Shown here piece after piece: positions 44,539-53,778 of a stretch of 64,000 nucleotides of DNA (its first letter is position 1; each line of letters begins with the position of its first letter). The notes below the pieces were generated by a model, which worked only from the letters and a program-made list of their open reading frames with translations, did no database searches and was not told the DNA's origin. A program made the translations under genes and the position numbers. Source of the DNA: Anaerolineae bacterium (GTDB lineage: Bacteria > Chloroflexota > Anaerolineae > Aggregatilineales > Phototrophicaceae); the NCBI GenBank assembly GCA_022822305.1, contig JAJEBY010000003.1:186001-250000 (forward strand), written 5' to 3'.

Positions 44539-45180
44539 ATGGACATACGCGTGTCGATGCCCGCGATGCTGCGCCAAGATGTCGAAGCGGAAGAGAAGCT
44601 CTGGGCGCACATCGTTTCGCAGCTGATCAGTCCGCCCGTGGTCTGGGCGATCTGGGTACTTTTAATCGCGCTGGAGATCGGCCAGGGTCGTCCGCAAGCG
44701 CTGGTCTTCGGTTTGCTTTTCGCCTTTCTCGTCTGCGCCCTGCCTATGCTGTTCGTCGCCGCCATGGTTAAGATCGGCAAGATAGGCGATTTGCATATGC
44801 GCCGCAGCCGCGAACGCTATATCCCCTATTCAATTGCGATTGTTGCCGGAATCGCCACCGGGTCGATATTCCTGCGCTTTGACGCGCATCCCGTCTTCAT
44901 CATTTTGACGCTGGTGAGCATCGTGGAGCTGACGCTGATGCTGGTCGGTACATTTTTCTACCACATCAGCTTGCACGCGATGGCGATGGCCAGTGTCATC
45001 GCCGCCAATGCCATAATCTTCGGCTTTCAGCGCAGCCTGATCTTCATACCTGTCTTGCTGCTGGTGATCGTGGCGCGGCTGGTATTGAAGCGCCATACGC
45101 CGCTGCAGATCGTCGCCGGCGCGCTCATTGGCGCCTTGACGCCGTTTGTCGTGGTTGCCGCGCTGCCCCTCTTCATCTAG
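44539..45180 (+). CDS. PAP2-like membrane protein, degenerate
   Basis: A 213-residue membrane protein of about six helices resembling the PAP2 phosphatase fold. Three remnant motifs appear in order: KIGDLHMRRSRERYIPY (K-x6-RP-like), FYHISLHAMAM (SGH-like) and RLVLKRHTPLQIVAGALIG (R-x5-H-like with Gly in place of Asp). Activity is doubtful. A perfect -10 TATAAT (44502-44507) precedes it without a good -35. The ATG at 44539 has GGGA upstream. A single gene ending against the convergent WD40 gene. Confidence 0.7.
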   Translation: MDIRVSMPAMLRQDVEAEEKLWAHIVSQLISPPVVWAIWVLLIALEIGQGRPQALVFGLLFAFLVCALPMLFVAAMVKIGKIGDLHMRRSRERYIPYSIAIVAGIATGSIFLRFDAHPVFIILTLVSIVELTLMLVGTFFYHISLHAMAMASVIAANAIIFGFQRSLIFIPVLLLVIVARLVLKRHTPLQIVAGALIGALTPFVVVAALPLFI

Positions 45181-45199
45181 CCCAACGACAATACCCGAG

Positions 45200-46258
45200 T
45201 CATGGCGTCCAGACGAGGGCCGTGCCGTCCCAGGACCATGAGAGTATACGCGCGCCGTCGCTGCTCCATGACGCGCCTCGAACCAAGTTGCCGTGCCGGA
45301 AGCGCCGTGGCGGCGCGTCGCCGTCCCAGAGGTAGAGGTAAATGTGAGACCAGGATAGGACTCGTTCCTCCGTTTGATCCCAGCGCGCGCCGATCACCCA
45401 GTCTTCATGTCGATAGACCTGCTGCGAGCCGCCATCGCGAGCCGACCAAATATGCACCGTATCGTCGCCCGCCCACGACATGACCATCGATTCGTCGGCG
45501 GACCAAATCGCCTGACGCACGAAGCTGCGATGCCGCGCGCTGCTGACGGCTCGCCCGGCCACACCGACGCCCTCCCGCCGGTAGACGCTGACATTGCCAT
45601 CGGTGAACCAAGCCAGGACTTGAGAATCGTCCGCGTTCCAGTCCAGGCCCTGCAGCATGGCTCGATGCGGCAGCGACCAAGTCGCCACCTCGTCGCCAGT
45701 CCGCGAGTCCCAAACGACGACGCGGCCATCCTCGGACCAGGCGCGCAGTTGCGTCTCGTCCGCGCTCCATTCGGCGGCGATCACCGGGCCCGGGCGCGAG
45801 ACTCCCGCGACGACGGCGCCATCCGCGAGCGACAGAATCGAGCCCTCGCCGGCATCAGTGAAGGCCAGAACGAGCGATTCGTCGGCATTGGGCGCGAGAG
45901 TCAGCGGCAAACCATTCAGTGACCAGCTGAATATGGTCTCGCCGTCGCTCGCCGAGCTGAGGGTCACCGCGCCACTCTCATCGGCATAAAGGATCGACGC
46001 GCCATCATTCAGCCAAAGCGCATGCGTGAACGAAGTATCCGGTTGATCGAGCGACAGCAGCGCTTCGCCATCTTCGGCGGACCAAATGCGCAAGTTTCCG
46101 TTTTGCGACGCGCTGAGAATTTTGGTTTCTTCGGGGTTCCACGATGCTGTGACGACACCGCCCTCATGTTCCAGCGCCAGCGCCGCCTCGTTCGTCTGCG
46201 CCAGCGCGGAAGCAGCGATCATCAGCATCACAAACAACATCGACAATAGCTTGGTCAT
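45200..46258 (-). CDS. Secreted WD40-repeat protein
   Basis: A 352-residue exported protein. A signal peptide (LLSMLFVMLMIAASALAQ) is followed by about seven WD40-like units with regular endings LRIW, VVVW, VHIW, LYLW and ALVW. Each unit contains D(E/D)xxxLxW signatures (NADDSQVLAW, SADESMVMSW). It would fold as a seven-blade propeller outside the membrane. No enzymatic domain is attached, so a binding or assembly role is likely. The ATG at 46258 has AAGGA upstream; a GTG six bases earlier is possible. Confidence 0.85.
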   Translation of the reverse strand: MTKLLSMLFVMLMIAASALAQTNEAALALEHEGGVVTASWNPEETKILSASQNGNLRIWSAEDGEALLSLDQPDTSFTHALWLNDGASILYADESGAVTLSSASDGETIFSWSLNGLPLTLAPNADESLVLAFTDAGEGSILSLADGAVVAGVSRPGPVIAAEWSADETQLRAWSEDGRVVVWDSRTGDEVATWSLPHRAMLQGLDWNADDSQVLAWFTDGNVSVYRREGVGVAGRAVSSARHRSFVRQAIWSADESMVMSWAGDDTVHIWSARDGGSQQVYRHEDWVIGARWDQTEERVLSWSHIYLYLWDGDAPPRRFRHGNLVRGASWSSDGARILSWSWDGTALVWTP

Positions 46259-46399
46259 TGTCACGTCCTTGTCGTAGAAAGGCGTCTACTCATGGCAACA
46301 GCTTACCATATAATTCTTACACGCTGGTGACGACAAATGAACGGCGCGGAAACAACCTGGCCGCAGGGTCGCGAATTATCTCCCGCGCCTGGCAATTGC

Positions 46400-46428
46400 T
46401 TGCCACGCGTTGCGACAAGCTGTATAGT
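46400..46428 (+). promoter_or_regulatory. Promoter of the sulfatase gene
   Basis: TTGCCA (46400-46405), 17 bases, TATAGT (46423-46428). The start point would be near 46435, 30 bases before the GTG at 46465. Confidence 0.5.
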
Positions 46429-46464
46429 GAAAATAGGTCCCGTACCGCACTCAAAGGCATAGCC

Positions 46465-47799
46465 GTGTCGCGACCGAATTTCTTATTCATCATCGCTGAC
46501 GACCATCGCTATTCCGCCCTCGGGTCGCTCGGCATGGAAGCAGTGCGGACTCCGGTTCTCGATCAGCTGATGGCTGACGGCACTGCGTTCACGCAAGCCC
46601 ATATCATGGGTTCAACCTCGGGCGCGGTCTGCCTGCCCAGCCGCGGCATGCTGATGACCGGACGCAATCTTTTCGCCACGCCAGACCCCTTACCCGCCGA
46701 TGCGCCCCTCTTGCCGGAATTGCTGTGGCAGCACGGATACACGACATTTGCCACCGGCAAGTGGCACAACCGCCGCGACAGTTTCGCCCGCGCCTTCAGC
46801 GCCGGCGGCAGTATTTTCTTCGGCGGCATGTCCGATCAGTACGCCGTCCCCCTGCACGATTTTGACCCGGACGGCGCCTATGATCCCGCGTCCGCAACTA
46901 TCGCCGATGGCTATTCGACAACCATTTTCGCCGATGAGATGATCAGGTTTCTCGATGCGCGACAGCCCGATGACGATCCCTTCTTCGCCTACATCGCCCT
47001 TACCTCGCCGCATGACCCGCGCACGCCGCCGCCGCCATACGACGCCATGTACGATCCGCGCGAAATCATATTGCCGCCCAGCTTCATGCCCGCGCACCCC
47101 TTTGATATCGGCGTTTGCGACATCCGGGACGAAAAGCTGGCCGAGCATCCGCGCACGGAAGACGAGACGCGGAAGCACATCGCCGACTATTACGGCATGA
47201 TCTCGCAAATGGATGCCGAAATCGGGCGCATCCTGGCGACTTTGGATGCGCGGGGCATGCGAGAGAACACCATCGTCATCTACACCTCCGATCACGGTTT
47301 GGCGGTCGGCCAGCATGGCCTGATGGGCAAGCAAAACCTTTATGATCACAGTATGCGCGTGCCCCTGATTTTGCGAGGACCGGGCATATCCGCCGCCCAC
47401 CGCTCGAATGCGCTGGTCTATTTGCTCGATCTCTTTCCAACCTTGCTGGACCGAGCCGGCGTCGATGCGCCTGCCGACCAAGTTGGATACAGTCTCGCGC
47501 CTTTGCTCGATGGCTTGACGTACAAGCATCGCCGCTGCATTTTTTCCGCCTATCAAGGCGCCTTCGGGCATCCGCGAAGATTGCCCTACCAGCGATCGAT
47601 TAAAGACGAGCGCTTCAAACTGATTCAGTCCGCGATATCGGGAAAGATCACCTGGCAGCTGTTTGATTTGCGCGAAGATCCTCACGAGCTCGTCAATCTC
47701 TTTGGCAAAGCCGAATATAAAGGGGCAACCAAGAGAATGCTGCGGATGCTGCGCGAACGACAGACCCGCGTCCAGGATCCCTTGATGGGATTCCGCTGA
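46465..47799 (+). CDS. Type I sulfatase
   Basis: A 444-residue arylsulfatase-family enzyme. The N-terminal metal site is NFLFIIADDHR (Asp12, Asp13). The formylglycine precursor is Cys56 in CLPSR (C-x-P-x-R), followed by GMLMTGR, and a later YTSDHGLAVGQHGLMGK. Type I sulfatases need an FGE or AtsB maturase, not seen in this window. No signal peptide is present. The GTG at 46465 with AAAGG upstream is preferred over the long frame running through the divergent region. The substrate could be a sulfated glycan or aryl sulfate. Confidence 0.9.
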   Translation: MSRPNFLFIIADDHRYSALGSLGMEAVRTPVLDQLMADGTAFTQAHIMGSTSGAVCLPSRGMLMTGRNLFATPDPLPADAPLLPELLWQHGYTTFATGKWHNRRDSFARAFSAGGSIFFGGMSDQYAVPLHDFDPDGAYDPASATIADGYSTTIFADEMIRFLDARQPDDDPFFAYIALTSPHDPRTPPPPYDAMYDPREIILPPSFMPAHPFDIGVCDIRDEKLAEHPRTEDETRKHIADYYGMISQMDAEIGRILATLDARGMRENTIVIYTSDHGLAVGQHGLMGKQNLYDHSMRVPLILRGPGISAAHRSNALVYLLDLFPTLLDRAGVDAPADQVGYSLAPLLDGLTYKHRRCIFSAYQGAFGHPRRLPYQRSIKDERFKLIQSAISGKITWQLFDLREDPHELVNLFGKAEYKGATKRMLRMLRERQTRVQDPLMGFR

Positions 47800-47963
47800 A
47801 CCGGCGGTTCGACCGCGGCAGCTGGCTGGCCCGACTGAAATCCGCAGCGAACAAATGTCGCGGAATCCATGCCCGGCGCAGACCGCGCTGACACTGGACG
47901 TTTGCGGCTTCTCGTCGGACAATCGCATGAGCAATCACAAGATATTGGCGGAGGAGGAGCAAC

Positions 47964-49214
47964 ATGGTCGCGGATATTCGCATTGACGGCGCGCGCCTTT
48001 GGGACAGCATTATGGAGATGGCGACGATCGGCGCCACGCCAAATGGCGGCAGCCACCGCTTGACACTCAGCGATGAAGACAAAATCGGACGCGATCTCTT
48101 CGCCAGCTGGTGCGCGGAGGCCGGCTTGAAACTCAGCGTGGACGAGCTGGGAGATATGTTCGCGCGGCGGGCCGGCAGCGATGATGCTCAAGCGCCGCTG
48201 GGCATGGGCAGCCATCTCGATACCCAGCCCTTCGGCGGCAAATTCGATGGCGTATTCGGAGTCCTGGCCGGGCTGGAAGTCGCGCGCACGCTGAATGATC
48301 ACAATATCACCACCGTCATACCGCTGGAGGTGGTCAACTGGACCAACGAGGAAGGCGCCCGTTTTGCGCCGGCGATGTTGGCTTCTGGTGTCTATAGCGG
48401 CGCTTACGAGCTGGATTGGGCCTTGTCCCGGCGCGCCGTCGACAGCGGCGCCACGCTGGGCGAGGAGTTGGAACGCATCGGCTATCGCGGCGATTTGCCC
48501 GTGCGCGGGCATGAATTCAGCGCCTTCTTCGAATGTCACATCGAGCAAGGACCGATACTCGACCGCGAAGGCATATCCGTCGGCGTCGTCAATACGGCGC
48601 AAGGCTTCCGCTGGTACGACATTTCGCTGGAGGGCTTCGCCTCGCACACCGGCTCGACGCCGATGGTCGGCCGGCGCAATGCCCTGCTCGGCATGGCGAA
48701 GGTGGTGCAAGCCGTCGATGACATCGCGCACGAGCACGCGCCCCTGGCTCGCGGCACGGTCGGCGGCCAAGTCGAAGTCGCGCCCGGATCGCGCAATATC
48801 ATCCCCGGAAACGTCAACTTCACCGTTGATATGCGCCATCCATCCGCGGACACGCTCAGCGCCATGGATGCCGCCTTGCGCGAGACCTGCGACCAGGTCG
48901 CGGATGACATCGGCTTGGCGCTGTCGCTGGAACAGATCTCATACACGGCGCCGCTGGCATTCGACAAGAAATGCGTGGCCGCGGTCAAGGGCGCCTGCGA
49001 GCGACTGGGCGTTTCGCATCAATACATGACCTCGGGCGCCGGCCACGATGCTTGTCATGTGGCCGATATGGCGCCGACGACGATGCTGTTCGCGCCTTGC
49101 AAAGATGGCGTCAGCCATCACGAATCCGAAGAGTCGAAACCCGAAGATCTGGAAGCGGTCTGCAATGTGCTGCTGCACGCCGTGTTGGATTACGCCGGCG
49201 TCGCCTCAGCATAG
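47964..49214 (+). CDS. Zn-dependent hydrolase, carbamoylase/allantoate-type (M20)
   Basis: A 416-residue bi-metal amidohydrolase of the hydantoinase/carbamoylase group. The metal ligands are His84 (GSHLDT), Asp95 (FDG), Glu130 (NEEGARF), His192 (CHIEQGP) and His385 (GVSHHESEE). Arg292 (VDMRHPS) is the usual substrate Arg. Members include N-carbamoyl-amino-acid hydrolase, beta-ureidopropionase and allantoate amidohydrolase, which cannot be told apart here. The ATG at 47964 has GGAGGAGGAG upstream. It would fit purine or pyrimidine breakdown along with the nucleoside-type importer (inference). Confidence 0.92.
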   Translation: MVADIRIDGARLWDSIMEMATIGATPNGGSHRLTLSDEDKIGRDLFASWCAEAGLKLSVDELGDMFARRAGSDDAQAPLGMGSHLDTQPFGGKFDGVFGVLAGLEVARTLNDHNITTVIPLEVVNWTNEEGARFAPAMLASGVYSGAYELDWALSRRAVDSGATLGEELERIGYRGDLPVRGHEFSAFFECHIEQGPILDREGISVGVVNTAQGFRWYDISLEGFASHTGSTPMVGRRNALLGMAKVVQAVDDIAHEHAPLARGTVGGQVEVAPGSRNIIPGNVNFTVDMRHPSADTLSAMDAALRETCDQVADDIGLALSLEQISYTAPLAFDKKCVAAVKGACERLGVSHQYMTSGAGHDACHVADMAPTTMLFAPCKDGVSHHESEESKPEDLEAVCNVLLHAVLDYAGVASA

Positions 49215-50552
49215 CTAATCATGGAAGCGAGACAGCACTTGGTATATCTTGTCCGTGCCAAATTGCATTGATCGGACGGGAATGCGCTCGTTGGCGGCAT
49301 GCACCGTGCTCATGAAATCGAAATCTTCCGGCAGGTCCATGGGCAGGTAGCCGTAAGTCTGGATCTGCAGCCGGCTGAAGTAGCGGCCATCGGTGCCGCC
49401 GGAGACCAGAAACGGATAGGCTTGGGCATCCTGCCCGTCGAGCAGGATTTCCGCCAGCGTATCGTACAAACCCATATCGAGGTAGCCTGCGCCGACGCCG
49501 CTGCCCACCGGGTGTCGCATCAGTTCGACCTCGCCCCACTCGCCGACCAGTTCCTGGATTTCCGCCCGCGCCGCCTCCGGATCGAAACCCGGAACCAAGC
49601 GCACATCAAGTTCAATCTCGACCTGGCCGGGGACGACATTGATTTTGTCGCCGCCGCGCAAGATGTTGGGGCTGGCGGTGTTATGCAAAATGGCGTCAAA
49701 CTGGCGGCCTCTTTCGCCCATCTCGTCCAATACGGCATCGGTGAGCTCGGGGTTGAGCAACTGACGCAGCGTCTCGCCGGCGTCTCCGCCCAAGCCATCG
49801 GCCAAGGCGTTGAACATATCTTCCGCGGCCGGCGTGATATGCGCGGGAAGCCGTCGCGTATTCAGCGCCTCGAGGGCCTTGGCCAATTTGTAAGTGGCGT
49901 TGTCCACGCTGCGCCGCGGCATCGAGCCGTGCCCGGCCGGTCCGCGGAATCTGACCAGCGTCGGGCAGCTGCTCTTTTCCGAAACCTGGATAGCGAAGAA
50001 CTTCTTGCCGCCGATGTAGGTGGGGAAGCCGCCGAATTCGCCGATGGCGTATTTGACGCCGGCGAAGAGTTCCGCATGCTGCTCGACCATATAGCCGGCC
50101 CCGTTTCTGCCGCCGGCTTCTTCATCACTGAGGATGCACAGGATAACATCGCCGGGCAATGCCAGGCTTTCGGCTTTGGCGCGCAAGAAGGCCGCGGTCA
50201 TCATCGCCACGCCGCCCTTCATATCGAGCGCGCCGCGGCCCCAGATCATGCCATCCGCGATATCGCCGGAAAACGGCGGATGATCCCAATCTTGATTGGC
50301 GGTGCTGACGACATCGACATGGCCATAAAGCAAGAGCGGCGCGGCATTGCCCTGGCCCTCGATGCGCGCGACCAGATTGGGCCGATTCGCATCTTTGGCG
50401 TAAATGCCGGTCTGGATGCCGAGGCTATGGCAAAGTTCCGCGATATAGCCCACGCAAGCCGCTTCGTCGCCGGGCGGATTGGTAGTATCGAAGCGGATGA
50501 GGTTCCGCAGCAATTCATCCGGTTGCTGATATATGGCAGTGGGTTCCGACAT
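49215..50552 (-). CDS. M20 peptidase (ArgE/DapE/CPG2-like)
   Basis: A 445-residue metallopeptidase. The metal ligands are His78 (LLYGHVDVV), Asp110 (GRGALDMKGG) and Glu145 (SDEEAGG), with catalytic Glu144. The dimerisation domain contains FRGPAGHGSMPRRS and a late SGGTDGRYF. It cleaves an acyl or peptide bond; the substrate is open. The ATG at 50552 with GAGGTGAG upstream is preferred. Its TAG and the stop of the convergent hydrolase are adjacent, sharing the six-base palindrome TAGCTA (49212-49217). Confidence 0.92.
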   Translation of the reverse strand: MSEPTAIYQQPDELLRNLIRFDTTNPPGDEAACVGYIAELCHSLGIQTGIYAKDANRPNLVARIEGQGNAAPLLLYGHVDVVSTANQDWDHPPFSGDIADGMIWGRGALDMKGGVAMMTAAFLRAKAESLALPGDVILCILSDEEAGGRNGAGYMVEQHAELFAGVKYAIGEFGGFPTYIGGKKFFAIQVSEKSSCPTLVRFRGPAGHGSMPRRSVDNATYKLAKALEALNTRRLPAHITPAAEDMFNALADGLGGDAGETLRQLLNPELTDAVLDEMGERGRQFDAILHNTASPNILRGGDKINVVPGQVEIELDVRLVPGFDPEAARAEIQELVGEWGEVELMRHPVGSGVGAGYLDMGLYDTLAEILLDGQDAQAYPFLVSGGTDGRYFSRLQIQTYGYLPMDLPEDFDFMSTVHAANERIPVRSMQFGTDKIYQVLSRFHD

Positions 50553-50718
50553 AAATCTCACCTCTCTCGTTTCATTGGCTCGCTCGCCGCTCATTAGGCA
50601 AATCATAGCCTACTTGGGCTAGAGCTGTCTCGACACGATTGCCGCACCTTGTTCGATCAGCGTGATTTTAGCATAATCAGCCGCGCAGGCTGGTAACTAT
50701 CCCACGAGGCGGCATCCT

Positions 50719-51873
50719 GTGAATTGGCGCATCCTGACACTCCTGCTGGTATTCGTTGCGATAGTCATCTTCGGCTTGCGCCAGGTCGAGCCGGCGAGCG
50801 AAACCGCGCTCAACGCCTACAGTCAGCTGGAAGTACCGGCTGAAGATACCAGCGGTTACGCACGCGCAATCGAACCCTGGGATTGGCAGTTCCCGCGCGA
50901 TCATGGCGCGCATCCGCGCTTCCAAACCGAGTGGTGGTATTACACCGGAGTGCTGGCGAACGATGCGGGTCGCCGCTTCGGCTTTCAGTTCACCATATTC
51001 CGCCGCGCCTTATCTCCGATTGGGCCGACATCCGAGTCCGAATTCCGCACCAACGACATTTACATGGCGCATTTCACCCTCAGTGACATCGCCAACGAGA
51101 CCTTCTATCATGATGTACGCTACAGTCGGGGCGGTGGCGGGCTGGCCGGCGCAGTCGTCGACCCTCGCCTGCGCGTTTGGTTGGAAGAATGGCAAATCCT
51201 TGCAAAAGACGATGACGCCACCATTCAAAGCATAGCAGCCGCCAGCGCGGACTTCGCCATTGACCTGACGCTCGAGCAAGTGAAGCCGCCGGCGCTGCAG
51301 GGCGACAACGGCCTCAGCGCCAAAAGCGCGGCAATCGGCAACGCCAGCTACTATTACAGCCTGACCCGTCTGGTCACCACCGGTAGCATAAGCATCGGCG
51401 GCGATTCTTTTGCCGTGCGCGGCCATACCTGGATGGATCACGAATTCAGCACCAGCGCGCTCGGGGAAAACGCGATAGGCTGGGACTGGTTCGGCTTGAT
51501 CTTCGATAATGACAGCGAACTGATGCTTGGGCAGATACGTCAGATTGACGGGGGCATCGAACCCGCATTTGGCGGACTGCTAGTTTATCCCGATGGAAGC
51601 GCGCGCTCTCTCGATTCTGACGACTTCAGCATCCGGGTCACGGACCGTTGGCGCAGCCCCCATAGCGACGCCGTCTATCCGGCCAGCTGGGAGATGGAGA
51701 TTCTGGGCGCGAAAGGATTCACGTTTGGCGTGACGCCGCTGCAAGCGGATCAGGAATTGCACAGCTCGGACATCATCTATTGGGAAGGCGCCGTGCGTAT
51801 CAGCGGTGATGTCAGCGGCTTCGGCTATGCTGAATTGACCGGTTACGCAAGCTCGATGCAAAATCGATTTTGA
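50719..51873 (+). CDS. CrtC/AttH lipocalin-like hydratase-family protein
   Basis: A 384-residue protein. An N-terminal membrane anchor (ILTLLLVFVAIVIFGL) precedes a two-part lipocalin-like fold: HPRFQTEWWYYTGVLAND, FQFTIFRRALSP, then GHTWMDHEFST and WDWFGLIF. This is the AttH/CrtC group, which includes carotenoid 1,2-hydratases, but most members have unknown hydrophobic ligands. No carotenoid genes are nearby. The start is GTG at 50719 with AGGCGG upstream. The methyltransferase gene begins 8 bases after it, so they form an operon. Confidence 0.88.
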   Translation: MNWRILTLLLVFVAIVIFGLRQVEPASETALNAYSQLEVPAEDTSGYARAIEPWDWQFPRDHGAHPRFQTEWWYYTGVLANDAGRRFGFQFTIFRRALSPIGPTSESEFRTNDIYMAHFTLSDIANETFYHDVRYSRGGGGLAGAVVDPRLRVWLEEWQILAKDDDATIQSIAAASADFAIDLTLEQVKPPALQGDNGLSAKSAAIGNASYYYSLTRLVTTGSISIGGDSFAVRGHTWMDHEFSTSALGENAIGWDWFGLIFDNDSELMLGQIRQIDGGIEPAFGGLLVYPDGSARSLDSDDFSIRVTDRWRSPHSDAVYPASWEMEILGAKGFTFGVTPLQADQELHSSDIIYWEGAVRISGDVSGFGYAELTGYASSMQNRF

Positions 51874-51881
51874 GGCTTCGA

Positions 51882-52688
51882 ATGAAGGAAGATTCAGAAC
51901 GCCGGTATCCGCATGACGAGGTCGCCGCTCTATACGACCGCGCCCGCCCCGGCTATCCCGATGCGCTGTTTGACGACATCGCCGCCTACGCGCATCTGGG
52001 CGCGGATGCTCGCATCCTGGAGGTCGGCTGTGGCACCGGGCAAGCCACCCTGCCACTGGCCGCGCGAGGCTACGCCATCGATTGCGTCGAAATCGGCGCG
52101 CGCATGGCCGCGATCGCTCGGCGGAACCTCGCGGCGTATCCGCAAGTCAATATCATCTGCGACAAGTTCGAGACCGCTGCGCTTCCGCGAGCTCAATACG
52201 ACCTGCTGGTGTCGGCGATGGCCTTCCACTGGATCGACCCGGCGATCCGCTTTCAACTGGCGCATGACTTGCTCGCGCCCGGCGGCGTCATCGCGCTTTT
52301 TTGGCATCGCCCCGCGCAAACCGAAATCAGCCGGACCTTCGTGGAAGCGCAGCAGCAAATCTATCGACGACGGGCGCCAGAGCTGGCCGAGAGCTACCAC
52401 GCGCCGACGCGACTCGAAGACGCATCGACCGCGTACGACGCGCTTATCGCCGGCAGCAACCGGTTTGAAGATCTGACTATTCGCAGGCACTATGCGCGAA
52501 ACGCATACGACACTGAATCTTATATCGAGCTGCTGGAGTCTTTCTCCGGCCATCGATTGCTTCCGGCGGCGCAAAGGCATGCGCTGCTGACAGACATCAA
52601 GGCGCTCGTCCGGGACGAATTCGCCGGCAGCGTCATTCGAGAAACCGTGGTCTTGCTCTATCTGGCCCGGGCGATTGGACGAGCCTGA
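51882..52688 (+). CDS. Class I SAM-dependent methyltransferase
   Basis: A 268-residue methyltransferase. Motif I is ILEVGCGTGQAT (46-56), the acidic motif II is CVEIGARM, and the post-motif segment is YDLLVSAMAFHWID. The N-terminal YDRARPGYP is typical of the Methyltransf_11-like group acting on small molecules. The ATG at 51882 has GAGG upstream. Coupled with the CrtC/AttH-like gene. Substrate unknown. Confidence 0.9.
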   Translation: MKEDSERRYPHDEVAALYDRARPGYPDALFDDIAAYAHLGADARILEVGCGTGQATLPLAARGYAIDCVEIGARMAAIARRNLAAYPQVNIICDKFETAALPRAQYDLLVSAMAFHWIDPAIRFQLAHDLLAPGGVIALFWHRPAQTEISRTFVEAQQQIYRRRAPELAESYHAPTRLEDASTAYDALIAGSNRFEDLTIRRHYARNAYDTESYIELLESFSGHRLLPAAQRHALLTDIKALVRDEFAGSVIRETVVLLYLARAIGRA

Positions 52689-52745
52689 GCGGGCCGCGCC
52701 TATTGCGTGTATAATGCGCTGTTGACCCGCAGGAAAGGACTATGC

Positions 52746-53726
52746 ATGATACGCGCCCTAATCACCGGCGGCGCCGGCTTCATCGGCAGCCACTTGTCGG
52801 AGCAGCTGCTCAAGAATGGCTATCACGTCACCGCCATCGACAATCTCTCCACCGGCCGTCTGCAAAACATTGAAGGTCTCGCTAACGATCCCAACTTTCG
52901 CTACGCCATCGAAGACATCCGCAATATCCATGTCATCGACCGCCTGGTCAGCGAGTGCGATATCATCTTTCATCTGGCGGCGGCGGTAGGCGTACGCAAT
53001 ATCATCGACCGACCGATCAACACCATTGAGGTCAATATCGGCGGCACGGAAACCATCCTGAAGACGGCCAGCCGCTACCGGCGTCGCGTCTTGATCGCCT
53101 CGACATCCGAGGTTTATGGCAAAGGCGTCAGCTTCCCTTTCCGCGAAGATGACGACACGCTATCCGGTCCGACCCTCCGCAGCCGCTGGAGCTACGCCGC
53201 CTCCAAAGCCATCGACGAATTCCTGGCCTTCGCCTACCATGCCGAGATTGATTTGCCGGTCACGCTATTTCGGCTCTTCAACACGGTGGGTCCGCGGCAA
53301 GTCGGGCAATATGGCATGGTCGTGCCGCGATTTGTGCGCTGGGCGCTGGCGAACGAACCGATCCAGGTTTATGGCGACGGTCAGCAGCAGCGCTGCTTCG
53401 GCAACGTCTACGATGTCGTCGGCGCCATTCAAGGTTTGGCCGAGAGCGATTGCGCCATCGGCGAACTCTATAACATCGGCAGCAATGAGGAAGTGAGCAT
53501 TTTGGAGCTGGCGCAGCGCATCCGCGATCGCGCCGACAGCGCCTCGACAATCGAGCTCGTCCCCTACGAACAGGCATATCAGCAACCGGGCTTCGAAGAT
53601 TTCCGCCGGCGCGTGCCCAGCATCGAGAAGATCCGCGCGGCCATCGGCTGGCAGCCGACCACGCCGCTCGACGACACTATCGACCAGATCGTCGCCTACT
53701 ATCAGAACGAGATGTATCCGGCCTGA
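52746..53726 (+). CDS. NAD-dependent sugar epimerase/dehydratase
   Basis: A 326-residue extended SDR. The nucleotide motif is TGGAGFIGSH (7-16), and the catalytic pair is Tyr150 and Lys154 (SYAASK) with Ser/Thr in the IASTSEVYG segment. The late FNTVGPRQ is typical of UDP-glucose epimerase and dTDP-glucose 4,6-dehydratase relatives. The product sugar cannot be fixed. The ATG at 52746 has AGGAAAGGA upstream. A perfect -10 TATAAT lies at 52710-52715. The GT4 gene follows after 52 bases, suggesting a polysaccharide unit. Confidence 0.93.
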   Translation: MIRALITGGAGFIGSHLSEQLLKNGYHVTAIDNLSTGRLQNIEGLANDPNFRYAIEDIRNIHVIDRLVSECDIIFHLAAAVGVRNIIDRPINTIEVNIGGTETILKTASRYRRRVLIASTSEVYGKGVSFPFREDDDTLSGPTLRSRWSYAASKAIDEFLAFAYHAEIDLPVTLFRLFNTVGPRQVGQYGMVVPRFVRWALANEPIQVYGDGQQQRCFGNVYDVVGAIQGLAESDCAIGELYNIGSNEEVSILELAQRIRDRADSASTIELVPYEQAYQQPGFEDFRRRVPSIEKIRAAIGWQPTTPLDDTIDQIVAYYQNEMYPA

Positions 53727-53778
53727 CCTCGACTCAGACTGTCGCTTGGCGCGCGAGAACCGGGGCGCGAGAGACCAC

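Noticed and set aside
46690..48839. Long minus-strand frames opposite the sulfatase and hydrolase
   Set aside because: No domains or ribosome sites, and the plus-strand genes are certain.
49299..50597. 432-residue plus-strand frame opposite the M20 peptidase
   Set aside because: The peptidase has all metal ligands; this frame has no recognisable domain.
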